A stretch of 64,000 bases of DNA from Blasia pusilla (lineage: Eukaryota > Marchantiophyta > Marchantiopsida > Blasiales): NCBI GenBank assembly GCA_050084515.1, contig CM114271.1:39432001-39496000 (forward strand), given 5' to 3'. How positions within the stretch are numbered: the stretch's first letter is position 1; every line of letters begins with the position of its first letter. Below the pieces are notes generated by a model. That model was not told where the DNA came from. It ran no database searches and saw only the letters and a program-made list of their open reading frames with translations. The position numbers were made by a program, and so were the translations under genes. Below, in pieces: positions 33,264 to 44,680 of this stretch.

Positions 33264-34439
33264 AAACATGTCTCCACTCCTTGCTGCAAAAACGGGAATT
33301 GATGCCGTTCGGCTCCATGAACATGAGATAACACTCCACTCAGCTTTTGCTATTTCTATTCGTGATGATCTACCAATAATCATGCCACTACTAATTCATA
33401 CACTAGACTTAGATCTGCCCAAGTGATTGTAATTGATGAATTCACTATGCTAACGTGCAAGCTACTGCAAATTATAGCCATGCATATTCATGAGGTTTCC
33501 CATTCTCACATTACAAAGCCATTTGCTGGTAAATTATTCGTGCTAGTTGGAGATCCATGCCAGCTACCACCTATAAGAAGCCATAAGACTTCAACATATT
33601 GCACAGGCTGTCACATAAACTCATCATCACTACTTAAATCTACTATATCATTTGAATTGGTATCACCTATGCGGCACTCAGAGGATCCTTCTTTCAATAA
33701 GTTTTTGAATTCAATAAGAACCAAGTTGCCTTCTGAATCCCATATACTTCAGTGCCTAGGACCTTGCTTTGTTTTTGAGAATGAGGCAATGGATTATGAA
33801 TCATCGGATACAACCATTATTTGCACACACTGCGAAGACGTATCAGTGTTTAACCTTGTTGCATTAAAGCAAATTTTTGGAGATGCTTCAATTGTGAAAG
33901 TTGATATACTTACTAATGCACCGGCCTCATCTCAGTTCACTTCATTGGTAAATGATTCTTCATTCCACTAGCTGACCTTTGTTGCTAAGCATTGCAAAGT
34001 TATGCTTACATCTAACATCAATTTGAAACTTTAAGCAACCAATGGCTCAGTTGGATATATAACTGATCTTCTTTATGAGGATGATGTACTGGTCAAAATT
34101 ATTGTCAAGCTTGATTCTAATGGCAGATCTATCCTATTACTAGAACCAACTTTGCTACATTGAGGTATGACTCAAACCAGAAGTACACTAAGAGAACATT
34201 TCCTATAGTATTAGGTTACGCAATGATAGCTCATAAAAGCCAGGGATCTACAATAGTTGGTCCATGCTTGCTTGTCATTAGATCTATTTTTGCTTGTGGG
34301 CTATCATATCTTATGCTATCTCGTGTTAGGTCAAGGAGTCAACTACAGATACTAGGTAAACTTGAGCCTTCTGATTTCTCTTTTCTTGGTCAGTTCTCTT
34401 AAGATTTTGGCTTCATCTTTTTCATTCTAGGAGACTAAA

Positions 34440-35300
34440 CAACATGTCAACAAGAGGGAACTCTAGCAAAGGCTGCGTTGCGAGGACTTCATCCCAAGTC
34501 CCCAAACAAGTGCCACTCCCATTGTATGAACATGAGACTAACCCAAATATATTGCAGACAATGCATTCCATCAATGACCACCATCAGCAGGACAACACTA
34601 CACATGAGGTAGTATTATCCACCACATGTACGCTTCCTCTTTGCATTACCTCTCATACTCTATTCTAACGTAATCTCACCAGGTGCCTTCAAGCTATCTT
34701 GATTTTGCAAGCATGATCGTGAGTGACATCAAATCTGAGCCTGAAGAGTACAAGCCGCGCTTTATTTTCCCAACTGAGAACCAGATTAAATACATGGATA
34801 ATCTAGGCCCAGTTCCAACATTCTAGGAGCATGGGGCAACTGGAAGGAAGATTCAGACGCTAATCAATCAAGGGCAGATCCGTGACTCCAAGTTCCGCCG
34901 TATCAACAAAAATGCACCAACGTCACGTATTCTGGTTGCTTATTATTTATATGTTTCTAATGCAATTTCGATTCTACTCAACAAGCTCAAAGAAGACCCC
35001 TCCATTGACAAGTGCATTCACATGCAGACATCGAGAAAGAAGCCCTATTATTAAAAAAATGGACTTCAAAGAGACCACTCTTACTAGGAAGGATGCAACA
35101 CGCCTTTTCAATATAATGTCAGGGGGGATTAGACTAGATCAACTCCGCGTTCTCAGACATCAAATGCATTTTCATATGAAGATGCTACTTGACGTGTCCT
35201 CGGAAAAAATCCAGTTATCTTATTGACAGGATGAAAGTAGCCTAGAATAATGGTCACCTTCTAGATTTTGAGCCATTACCTATTGATATCGACAACCCAA
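34440..35300 (+). pseudogene. Unidentified second coding region downstream of the helicase
   Basis: From about 34680 the plus strand carries protein-like text in one frame: SYLDFASMIVSDIKSEPEEY, then a stop, then KIQTLINQGQIRDSKFRRIN and KLKEDPSIDKCIHMQTSRKK. It continues in another frame with TRKDATRLFNIMSGGIRLDQ. The charged composition and codon pattern suggest real, decayed coding sequence. I do not recognise the family. It could be a second protein of the Helitron or a captured host gene fragment. Confidence 0.45.
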
Positions 35301-36085
35301 ACCACTTCCTAGCCTTACCTGAGTTTGACGATGTCGTTATACTATTAAGTGCTCCTGGTTCTGATGCACTATCTAAATCTAAACTTGATCAGCCACTGGG
35401 AAGTACAACAAACTTTTCCTTTGGGTCAAACTCAACCTCTGAGTACAATTCAACTCTCTAGTCCCCAAGCAAGCGAAAGTGTACATCTTAGGTGCAATCT
35501 CTATTTCTGCTCATATTTCAAATGTGTTGTAGCAATATAGCTGCATTTTTCTCTACCCCTACAACTACTTGTGGGAGCTTCTTTCATTTTTTTCCTATTC
35601 TTTTTCCAAGCTGATGTTTACTTATGATGCAGTGGCCTATCCAACTTGCATAGCTAAAATTCTCTTCATCCTGCAATTACTTGTAGGAATCACTTCTTTT
35701 CTGTTTATTCTTTTTGCAGATGGTTGTTTAGAGTTTATGGTGCACTGAAGTATCAAGCTCTTTTGCTTACACTGTGGCAAGGTGGCTATTGTAGGATTTT
35801 CATGTTCATTATGCTTCTTCTGAAGGTAGCTCAACTAGAATTTTGATGTCAACATGGCCATTAGTATAGTGTAGATTTTCTTCACCCATCATCTTGCATT
35901 GGTGTAGATTTCTGCTCCACTTCTAGACTAATCTAGCTAGGCAGTTCTTTCATGCTGGATGTAGCCTATTCAAATGTGCCTTGGACTACGCAACCGCTTT
36001 GGGACTTGTTTCCATCTACTAATTTGCTTCAGTAAAGGACGCAACATTTTCTTTTACTTTTAATGCAAGATGTTGTTTTGTCAGT
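35301..36085. other. AT-rich spacer before the gypsy LTR
   Basis: T-rich sequence with two partly similar blocks of roughly 110 bp (near 35540 and 35650), each with a TAGCTGCATTTTTCT- or TAGCTAAAATTCTCT-like start and a CTACAACTACTTGTGGGA- or TGCAATTACTTGTAGGA-like middle. This hints at an old short duplication. No coding features seen. Confidence 0.35.
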
Positions 36086-36099
36086 TATTGTTTCCCAGT

Positions 36100-36620
36100 T
36101 GTCACATCTTATCTCGACGTAGGTAGAGTTCTATCGCGTCGACATCATAGAGAGTCAACGGGCTATTCGGGTGTAACTTCATCCCTGGATGTCGGATGAG
36201 GTTGGTAACATGTCTATTGTGTCGAGATCGTCGTTTATGGCGATTTCCCTATTTTGGTTTTAGTCCGTCAGATGATCTGTTGACCTAGTCAATAGTCACC
36301 CGATAACCAGTGCACGCAGGTTACCATTGGTAAGGCTATTTTTGGGGAAGAACCTTTTGGCTCTTCCCAAGGGTATAAGAGTGAGAGAGATGGCTTTCTC
36401 AAGCCATCTTTCTCATGTTGAGCCTTAGGAGTGCCTCTCTTGCATAGACGTGTGTGGGTGTGTAGGAGTTAGGGTGCTAGCGTCCGGATTCCCTCATAGT
36501 AGAGGTGGATGTGGTTCAATATGCCGATGTAGATTCATGAGTGGAGTTTTAGGCCAGGTGAGCCATTTTTACTTTCCTTGATTTTACATGAGAAAGATGC
36601 GAGGGGGCAAGGAATTTTTT
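36100..36620 (+). mobile_element. Ty3/gypsy LTR, copy A (5' LTR of the gag-bearing element)
   Basis: This sequence recurs at 61080-61275 (plus, degraded) and, in inverse orientation, at 63715-64000. Shared landmarks in order are GTAACTTCATCC, CTATTTTTGGGGAAGA, CTTCCCAAGGGTATAA (a candidate TATA), a GATGGCTT-TCTC-AAGCCATC hairpin and CTCATGTTGAGCCTTA. Limits are approximate; TGTCACATCTTATC at 36102 is a plausible left end. A gag-like frame follows downstream, which supports the 5' LTR assignment. No clear primer-binding site was identified. Confidence 0.7.
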
Positions 36621-37023
36621 GGTTGCAGGTAGGCAAGCGAGTTGCCTCGGTCGGGAGCCTTTCGAGACGCGTGTGTGGCATTTTATGTATTTTTTAATGT
36701 TCGGAAGGTTGTCGGAGGGAGCGATGCTCATTTTTTTCAGATTTTTGCGGGTAACGGATTAGAGTAGAGCAATAGCAGAGTGGCGGATAGGGTGCTCGAG
36801 TGTAGCACAGAGTGTAGCATTGACGGGAGAACCGTGGATGTCGGGAAGGAGAGGGAAAGGAGGGCTTTGCCTTGCTGCCTCCGGAGGTCTGTTAAGTAAA
36901 GGAGGCTAGTAGGCCGCGCCAGGAATTAGGTCGTAGCCGTCCGTGTAGGGCTAGTTTGTACATATGTGGTCAAGCGTATAGACAAGGCAGGTTGGCAAAG
37001 TGGATGCGGGGCTGGATGGCACC

Positions 37024-37490
37024 CTCATAGGGATGTGTGCCAAGAGTGGAATGTGCATGGCACGATAGAGCTTTGAGGAGACTGGAACGAGTCGGGTAGT
37101 GTGTAGAGCAGGAGACACGCCGCATAGGGCGGCGTGCTCGCAAGAAGGTAGTCGGGTGGAGGGAAGTGCAAAGGGCCGCGCAGTTTCGAAGGAAGAAGAA
37201 GGGGGAGGCCTCCGCATAGGGAGGCATGCGTGTAAAGGGAGTCCTGGTGGAGGCGGGGACTGAGGAGGGTCAAGAGAGAGGGTCCAAAGAAACAAGGAGA
37301 GGCAGGGCTAGCCGCATAGGGCGGCAAGCCGGAAGTTAAAGTTAGTCGTGGCATGAGGAGTTAGTGCTTGAAAGAGGGAATGCGGTCGAAGGCAAGGAAG
37401 CCCTGCATAGGGCACCGTGCCGAGGAAGGAAGAAGAAAATGCGGAAGAGAGGAGAAGTTGGGAGATTTCCCTTGCATAGGGACACGTACG
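37024..37490 (+). repeat. Periodic GCATAGGG palindromic motif in the gypsy leader
   Basis: GCATAGGG or TCATAGGG occurs at 37026 (variant), 37122, 37214, 37314, 37405 and 37474, at intervals of 96, 92, 100, 91 and 69 bp. Each copy is followed by a short GC-rich partial inverted repeat such as GCATAGGGCGGCGTGC, GCATAGGGAGGCATGC or GCATAGGGCACCGTGC. The unit between motifs is purine-rich and not otherwise conserved. Confidence 0.8.
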
Positions 37491-38414
37491 GGTGGGAGGG
37501 CCGTGTAATTGCGGAAATGGAGTATGAGGGAGTTGACGTATGAGAAGGTATGGGGCACGTGAAGCCAACCAAGTAACCGTGAGCCAGGTTGCATGAACGC
37601 ATGGTAGGATAGGAGGAGACATGGTTGGAGTCGGCCGAGGTAGGACCAAAGTATGCGGTTGTGGTTTGTGAATTGAACGTGGTTGAGAGAAGACAAGTGA
37701 TCCGCACCGATGGTTTGCGATGGAGTGCTAGTATGCTGATGCCGATGGGTAGTTTGCATCGAGTGATGGGAGAGTTGACGTGTGTTCGAGGAGAGTGTCG
37801 TGCTGCGGAGGTTGCCGCATCAGATGAAGGAGTGAATGTTGATGGTGCGGTAGGTTGAAGGGCTTGATCATGTAACCCATTCGAGTCCCTTTTCTCACAC
37901 TTATCTTGTATGATTGAGAGTGTTGGGCATCGGGTAGTTGGTGAGGCTAGATGGGTGTAGCGATGGTGACGAGTGTAGTCTCCATGCATGTGTAGCATGT
38001 TTGTGGATATACGTTGGTTGCCAAGTAGGGTTCACGTGTATGACCCGAGAGTGTCAGTAGTTAGGTGAGTCAATGGGAGGCTCATGATGAGCCCGAGTGT
38101 TGAATTTGCGTGAGGCCGGGTGTGTTGTCACGGGATTGACATTAGCATAGGTGAGCTAGTGAGGAGTGTGGGAGACTCTTGGTGAGTCTGAGTGCTTGAG
38201 TGGGCGAGAGACGGTTGTCATCACGGCGTTCTATCAAGGTTCGGAAGAACGGGGTAGTACGAGAAGTGGTAGTGGAGTGACACGAAGTGGTGTGAGGTAT
38301 CGAGGGGTTTTGAGTGAGGAACTACCCCGACTCAAATCCTTAGCTGGATCATCATCATTAAACAGCGGGTCTGGTGACGAGATTGCAGATGGAAACAGTG
38401 ATACGTAGAGAGAG

Positions 38415-39524
38415 ATGGACAACATGGGCCACCGGGGCATGTATCATTTCTCGGATGCAGAAGGCACCATAGATTTAGATGATTTCATCTAAGAGTTCGA
38501 CATGTGGTGCGACTTCTGGGAGATACGGGCCCCTACGTAATTCAACCCTTATATGGTATGGAAGGGGTCGTTCCAACACTTGGAGGGTCCGCCGATGGAT
38601 GACTACATGGAGTTCCGATCTCTATACTCTATAGAGATCGATGCTTGGAGGGTGTATTGGGCTCCAACGTATGTGTCCACTAGTGGCCGTGAGGCGTATG
38701 ATGGGATAGTGAGAGCAGAGAGACCTTCACCAATGAGCCTGGGGACTAGGTGGAGATGATGGCAGTGAGAGTGGCGAGGTGGAAGAGACCTCTCGTGGTA
38801 GAGGACCACCGAATTCAGTCCTACAGTGGAGTTCTTTCGATAGTTAGGGAGGAGCTTCCAGGGCGTGCCGACCAAAAAGCTGAAGAGTCTACAGGATTTT
38901 CATCGGAGATCGGGTGAGAGTCTGAGGGAGGTGTTCACGTGCATGCGATGGTTGATCGTTGCCACATATGGGATGACTGAGGCGCAGTCAGTGCAGTATA
39001 GGTATAGGGTGTTGGATGAGGAGCCACGGAGGAGAGTTCGGGATGCGATGTTTCTTCACACGGCAAAGTCCACATTGAAGGTGGTCTTCGAGTTTTGTGA
39101 GGGACTAGAGCTCAACATGAGTGAATAGTAGGTGGTGACCACGGGATTTTCTTGGGATTCGACAGGTCTATGAGTAGGAGTAGACCCACATGTGTCCCAA
39201 CATGCACTAGGACCACAAGAGCGGGCCAGTGGGCCGAGAGAGTAGGGCGGGTATCGTGAGCCAATGAGGCAATGACCCGTACCGAGGTATGTTTCCCAAC
39301 AGGGCCCAGGGTTGGCTTGTTGGACATGTGGTGGGTCACATAGGCAGAGGGAATGCCCACAACATGGTAGAGGGCCTAGGGTGCCTTTGGGTGTTCAGGA
39401 GCCACCTAGGATGGCCCCACCACAGTTGCAGTGTGATCATTGTCATCGATATGGTCACACTAGGGATAGGTGTTACGATCATCAAGGCAACATGGAAACA
39501 TCACAATTGCAGCTGCTGCAATAA
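38415..39524 (+). pseudogene. Ty3/gypsy gag polyprotein remnant with two zinc knuckles
   Basis: One frame, broken by several stops, reads from ATG at 38415 (MDNMGHRGMYHFSDAEGT) through a capsid-like segment (LKSLQDFHRRSGESLREVF, 38870-38930, typical of gypsy gag). It ends in two CCHC knuckles, CWTCGGSHRQREC (CX2CX3HX4C, one residue shorter than canonical) and CDHCHRYGHTRDRC (CX2CX4HX4C, near 39440). Gag packages element RNA. The homology ends abruptly near 39520, and protease and RT do not follow here. Confidence 0.85.
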
Positions 39525-39769
39525 ATCAGATTGAGAATCTTGGTACATCCATGGATGCGAATGGAACTTTTCCTCTACATTTCTACAGGAAGATTTCATC
39601 AACCCTTGATGCATCAAAAATTAGATCAGCTACACTTACTTCTGCCCTTGATGATGTTAATGCATCCATGCACTCAGCAATGGCTGATTCTCGTAGGAAT
39701 GATCTTGCTCTTGATGAAGCAAATCAGAAGTTCACAACAGCAAAAGAGGAAGTTATAAGCCTGCTATGA
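39495..39769 (+). other. Coiled-coil-like coding fragment after gag
   Basis: An open frame reads INQIENLGTSMDANGTF, then DDVNASMHSAMADSRRNDLA and LDEANQKFTTAKEEV. It is alanine-, aspartate- and glutamate-rich and looks helical. The composition changes sharply from the GC-rich gag to this AT-richer stretch, so it probably belongs to a different element than the gypsy gag. Family not recognised. Confidence 0.35.
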
Positions 39770-41275
39770 TGGTTAGAAACTTACATACTCCATGATGAAT
39801 CACTTCAGAAACAAGTTTCCATAATAAAAGAAATATTTCAACTATAGGATTTCATGGAAATTACATATAAATTGTATTTTGAGGAGAGCCTGAATTCTAC
39901 TCCTATAGTACATAATTGCTCATTTTGTCACTCAGTGCTTTATACTTGAATGCTGCTTTATTTCAGTATTCCTGTTTAGTAAATTTCATGCATTACAAGC
40001 CATTTTCTGGCCTCATTACCATCTTCTTATATCTGTTTCCATGATATCTTATGAGATCTCTTTTCTACATTCAGGCATGTCTGTTCCACTTTGGATTATA
40101 CCATGCTTCTCACTCATACATCAATAATTGTCATGAAGTTTTGCAACACAACACACACAACATTAGGGGTAATCAATTCCAACAAATTGTAGTATGGATC
40201 TTGGATTAGCTTCGCAAGCATGTGACATTGATGTTAGCTTCAACGAACAACTTGTATTGCATTTACAAGCAAAGAGTGACACTTCAACAAGACGTCAATG
40301 GCTATTTCATTTAGCATTTTGAGTTAACACAGAATACGATAGATCTCATGTTCAGATACTACACCATCGGATTTGGAGTCTTAAAGATTCTAAATAACTT
40401 TCTCCTTGCCTTATTTTCTATTCTCGAGCACCATAAGCGCCATTTCAGAGCCTCCATTCACAAACACTCTTGTCTCCTTTCATAAGTTTCTCACTCACCG
40501 ATTTAGGTTTACAATCTTGCACAATGAAGCTATCAATTCGGACTTTCTCCGACACAAAAGCATTTTCAGGAAATTCTTGCTCGGACGTTTTGTCCACTTG
40601 GGCGGGCATTCTCACACCAGACCAAATGGAGACAACCTGATATTATAGAGATGATGTTCCATGACTATCTTGATGTGTTTCAGAAAACGAGAAAATTAGG
40701 GCAGAAGTTTCTTCTTAACATTGATGCATGGATGGAAGTATGGTGCAAAGTTTGGAGTCACCCATCAGCTTGATGACTCAACCAACTATGCCAAGATCTA
40801 CAACTACTATTCCCCCGACAACATTGAGGTTTCAACCTTTTCACTCATTATTTTTACATTACACCAGAATTTTTTTGCTGGAGTACTCATTAGACTCTCA
40901 TCATTAGTTAATGCTACATGTATCTTTACTAAGATCAAATAAAAGCCTAATAATCTACTTATGCGCCTACAATAATCAATTTTTATATTATTCACTATAT
41001 CCACGCACACTTTAATTTCTTCCTTCGAGATGTGGTATCGGATGCTTCTTATGCAGCGTTCTACCAAAAACTCCAAAAATTGAGACCCTACATTTAACTA
41101 TCTCCTACCCTTTCCATCTCACTTCTCCTTTAGACTAAGCAACCAAATAAATATGTTAATTAAGACCTAACCTTCACTCTCTTTTTTCATTACTGAATAC
41201 TATATTGGTCTAAACTGTCCCCCACCCTAGTAAAACTATTCTAGGCCGCATACTTGTTTTCTAATAATGAAAATA
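39770..41275. other. AT-rich spacer with weak coding traces
   Basis: Protein-like text appears at 40200-40320 (DIDVSFNEQLVLHLQAKSD) but is broken by stops. It may continue the unidentified element of 39495-39769. The rest shows nothing recognisable. Confidence 0.3.
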
Positions 41276-42470
41276 TTTCCTAAGAAAAGAAAGGCAAGGC
41301 AGCATTGCAGAAGAGGGAGAAAAGAAATGTAACGTCCTCTGGCACGAGGCGTGCATGTCGCGCTGACAGACAGGCGTAAAGGTCGACTGTTCTTGCTCGC
41401 CTTTCAGCCTTGAAAAGAAGCTGAGGAGCGATAATGAAGGAGGTCGTGCGTGGATACACTCTGCTTTTCACAAGCGGGAAGATCTCGTTGTCACACTGTT
41501 CACACCTCACGTTCCGTACGGAGTTCTGCTCGACCGGATTTCCCATAGTTTGTTTCCTTCTGCTTCCGCGTCTCCAATTCGCCCTCGCCTCGATCTTGAC
41601 GATCATCACTTTCCGGAAATTCGTATCCAATCGTCTCCTCGATCTACACGACACACAGCTTTCCTACTCATCCCCTAACCGATCCGGTCCTTGCCTCTTT
41701 GATCCATCTTGACCGTTATTGACGACACACAGCTTTTCCCCTCATTTCCAATTCCTCCCTCGCCTCACTCTTGGCGATCCAGAGATGTCCTCGTCATCTC
41801 CGATGTCACCCTCACCTCCGTCCGCAGTTCTTAACAATGCACAGCTTTTCACTTCATCTCCGGACGAATCCCTCTCTACACCAGATACGATTTACCTGAC
41901 CACGCAAGGTTCATGCCTTAGGGTCTAGCTCGTGGTTACACACACATGAGAGCTTGAGCGGGCCGGTCCTGAGAAGAAGTGGAACCTGTGGAAGAGAGCA
42001 AAGAAAAAATCCGTTATGGTTCGATGCAGTGCCGTGCAATCGGCGCTTCGCAACATGTTGGATAACTTGGATTCCAGAATCTTGACATCTCACGAGACGC
42101 GGCCGCGAAACATGGAAGCCAGCTTCAGAAAGTGCTGATCGGGTCCTGCGCTGATGATCTCGTAATCATAACTAGATGAAGTGACGAAAGGTAGCAACCT
42201 GCTCACATGCAAGGCTTGACGACCTAGCTGGGTACAGATTCAACAGAATTACGGACTCGCTTTACTTTAGGAAGCAACGAATGTCCTCATCGCAGCCAGT
42301 CGCAACTCTCTCGCTCCGCCGTCGGTTCAACGCTTCAAAAGTTGAAGTACGCATTGACGCAGTGCTCTCACCGACCGACCGCATCCACACTCCTTCCCGA
42401 ACTCGCTGGCGATTTCAACCTCTGGAGTCCGCTGTACAAGTGAACTTTGCAGAATGGCGACCAATAGAGA
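41276..42470. other. GC-richer block, possible promoter and first-exon fragment
   Basis: Composition rises to that of the MYST promoter region. An ATG at 41785 opens a short Ser/Pro-rich frame (MSSSSPMSPSPPSAVLNN) that runs 47 codons and passes a possible GCAAG/GTTCAT donor near 41910. An 86-codon frame lies at 42281-42541. These look like a host promoter and exon fragment, but no downstream exons are recognisable. The block ends at the Helitron-like 3' terminus at 42471. Confidence 0.3.
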
Positions 42471-42498
42471 CTAGAGGGTTGCCCGTGCTATGTACGGG
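42471..42498 (-). mobile_element. Helitron-like 3' terminus
   Basis: On the minus strand the sequence has a CCCGT...ACGGG hairpin (42482-42498 in plus coordinates), a short spacer, then CTAG at the end followed by T. Hairpin, spacer and CTRR/T is the hallmark of Helitron 3' ends. The matching 5' end would lie at higher coordinates; a minus-strand 5' terminus is present at 59539 but the pairing is unproven. Confidence 0.55.
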
Positions 42499-44440
42499 TG
42501 ACATGAAGGTCGGGGAAAAACGCACCGAAGAACACTCGTAGAGTTAAGTACGGAGGACTGCTCTCGACCCCCTTCATTCATTGATTATAATTAATTCATG
42601 TGTTGCATGTTCACCACCAAAATAGGTGTCGATAGGAGATGAGGGAATAGTATAAATTTAAATACGAAAATACATTAAACACCTGGGACCTCCAATGTTC
42701 CATCAGAAATTCATGGGTGCTTAAGAGCCCTAGGTATCGTAAGGAAAAGTATTTGATTTTATAAGAAAAAGTGTTTGAAAATCAACAAGTCTTTCTCTCA
42801 TATAATTATATATTTTGATGTTATGTATGTACTTTCATATCAGTTGGGTATATATATTACAAATAAGTATATATTGTGTAAGTTGTAACATGGAATAAAT
42901 TATTAGCCTCATTTATAGTGTCCAAAGGACCCCATGGACCCGGGTCCTTGGACACAAATAGATGGAGAGAGAGAAGCTTAGCTTCCTTGGAGTACTCCTA
43001 GCTCTTCTGTTGCTCCTAGTGCTCTTTTCCGTGTCGTGCTCTAATCTAATTGTTGCCAATTTCTTTCCGATTACTCAACATGCTCTTTTTTCGCTATTCA
43101 CGATGACCTTGTGTTTGAGTCCTCTCATAGTTGCTTTGCTATGTCCATCTCTGATTTATAGATCTGGGGTATTCTCTCTAGATTTGTCACAAATTTTTTT
43201 TTATGTCTATATACCTTTATTAATGTTAAGGAAAAATAAAATTTAATATCAAATGTTATAAAAAAACAAAATTACTCTTCCAATTTTAAGATTGATATCT
43301 TATTATGCATATTCTAGTATTTCACATAATTTTTAATCGCAGAATGGACGGACGGCCTCTAAGATTCAAGCCTCACAAAACGCGGTGGTGGCATCCAAAA
43401 TTACTGGCTAAAATATGGAACGTTGGTCTTAGAAACTCCAGGCCCGAAACACACCTCCTCGGCCTCACAATTGAGCCTTCTACACTGAAGCGGAACACCT
43501 CGGAAATCTCGTGCACAGAGATCTGACTCCAGCCCGAACACATATACATGAAAACAAAATAGAAAAGTGGCCTAAAATTGATGTAGCCCGAATTCCTCTC
43601 AGAAAATAGTAGCCGTTTGGGAAATCAAGCAAAACACATGCAGCAAAGCGAAATTGAAAAGCGCCTGAAGCGATATCGCCCGTGCGTCCAGGTTAGCTGA
43701 ATTTGGTGAAGGGGCAAACTGTAAACCCTATTCCCAAACCAAGAAATCAGGGCTTCAAGCTCGCGCGTGGGTCATGGTTATTAAGCGTTTAAGACTTCAA
43801 ACAATCCGCCAAGCACTCGGCCGCATCCCCAAACTTGGTGTTCTGACTAGGGCAGTCTAACGGACATCTAAGCGACACATATGTTGCAATAGGTATTGAG
43901 GCCCTGCCCGTTCCCTATTTTTTGTGCCGACGTGTGGCCACCAGGAGTAAATGCGTACTTTGCGTCCTGTTAGTAGGGGCCGTAATAAACTGTCCACAAC
44001 AAGGAATATAAATGTATTTCGGGTTTCGGGTTTTGAGTTTTGAGAATGGAGAGTCACTACACTAGGGGGTGTCAAAGATCTCCCGGATAGGGTAATGCTT
44101 ACCACCTCTACCTATGCAGGGGTTTGTCTGGAGCCCAAACGGATAAGCTCGCCACGTTCCCCCATGAGTGAAAGTCTCACCCGGAGTTGTTTTTCCCCGG
44201 AACTGTGTGCGCACATAGGGTAAATTTGCAGGGCAGCCATTTTGGAGAACTTTGCACGCACACGAATATGAGGTTGAGGGCTTCAAGTCTTCTTGAGGAG
44301 CTCTGGTTTGGATTTCGATGTCCTCACCTGATAGAATTTCAGATCGATGTTGTGTGTATCCGCCTACCTCTACACATGGTTCTCTTCTTATTTCCTTGTG
44401 GTCTTGATGTAGAATTGGTGGCGGTGGCTATGATTTCAAG
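42499..44440. other. Non-coding transposon-derived DNA
   Basis: Positions 42550-43300 are AT-rich. Positions 43300-44440 have mixed composition, with promoter-like debris including AAACCCTAT near 43720. No conserved protein is visible in either strand. The 94-codon frame at 42962 is hydrophobic and probably fortuitous. Confidence 0.35.
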
Positions 44441-44442
44441 TT

Positions 44443-44680
44443 AGGTGGAGCTGATTTGTGAGCAAGGTGGGCGCGAGATGATCTTGACGCAAGGTGGGAG
44501 GGATCTGCTTTGTTAGCACAGTGGGCGGGAGCTGATTTGTGAGCAAGGTGGGCAGGACCTGATTGTGACGCATGGTCGAGCTGATTTTTTAGTAGGGTGA
44601 GCGGTAGAAGATTGTGGACTGTGGAGCTCATTTGTGAGCAGGGATGAGGTAAGATGATCTTGAAGTAGGGTGGGCGGAAC
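44443..44680. repeat. Degenerate tandem repeat of about 30 bp
   Basis: Units of the form GAGCTGATTTGTGAGCAAGG followed by TGGGCG recur about eight times with substitutions (GAGCAAGGTGGGCG, GCACAGTGGGCG, GAGCAAGGTGGGCA and others). Read on the minus strand it gives a loose AHLAHKSAP peptide repeat, more likely a by-product of the DNA repeat than a protein. Confidence 0.7.

Larger units (their letters stand above)
32125..34402 (+). pseudogene. PIF1/Helitron-type DNA helicase, interrupted by a solo LTR
   Basis: A superfamily 1B helicase in pieces. Walker A GAPGYGKSY lies at about 32200-32226, preceded by LNEE(stop)NLFHKL. After the inserted LTR come TGIDAV and TLHSAFAI (33290-33350), Walker B IDEFTML, motif GDPCQLPP (about 33560) and the VSPMRH block. 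A frame-broken VMLTSNIN region follows, then the C-terminal AHKSQGST and LMLSRVRSRSQL (34220-34360). Such helicases drive rolling-circle transposition of Helitrons, and cellular PIF1 is a close relative. Several stops and frameshifts show it is inactive. No Rep/HUH domain is visible, so Helitron origin rests on the helicase type and on the Helitron termini elsewhere in the window. Confidence 0.85.

Noticed and set aside
37024-37490. CRISPR-like look of regularly spaced GCATAGGG repeats
   Set aside because: The repeats are only 8 bp with variable neighbours, the context is a plant retrotransposon, and no cas gene is present.
37342-37998. Long minus-strand open frames in the gypsy leader
   Set aside because: Low-complexity Pro/Ser/Thr/His text opposite a purine-rich leader; stops are rare there because of composition.
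41280-41712. Overlapping plus and minus open frames of 92-124 codons, one with CxxC text
   Set aside because: No family recognised, and both strands are open because of moderate GC; kept only as a possible promoter and exon fragment.
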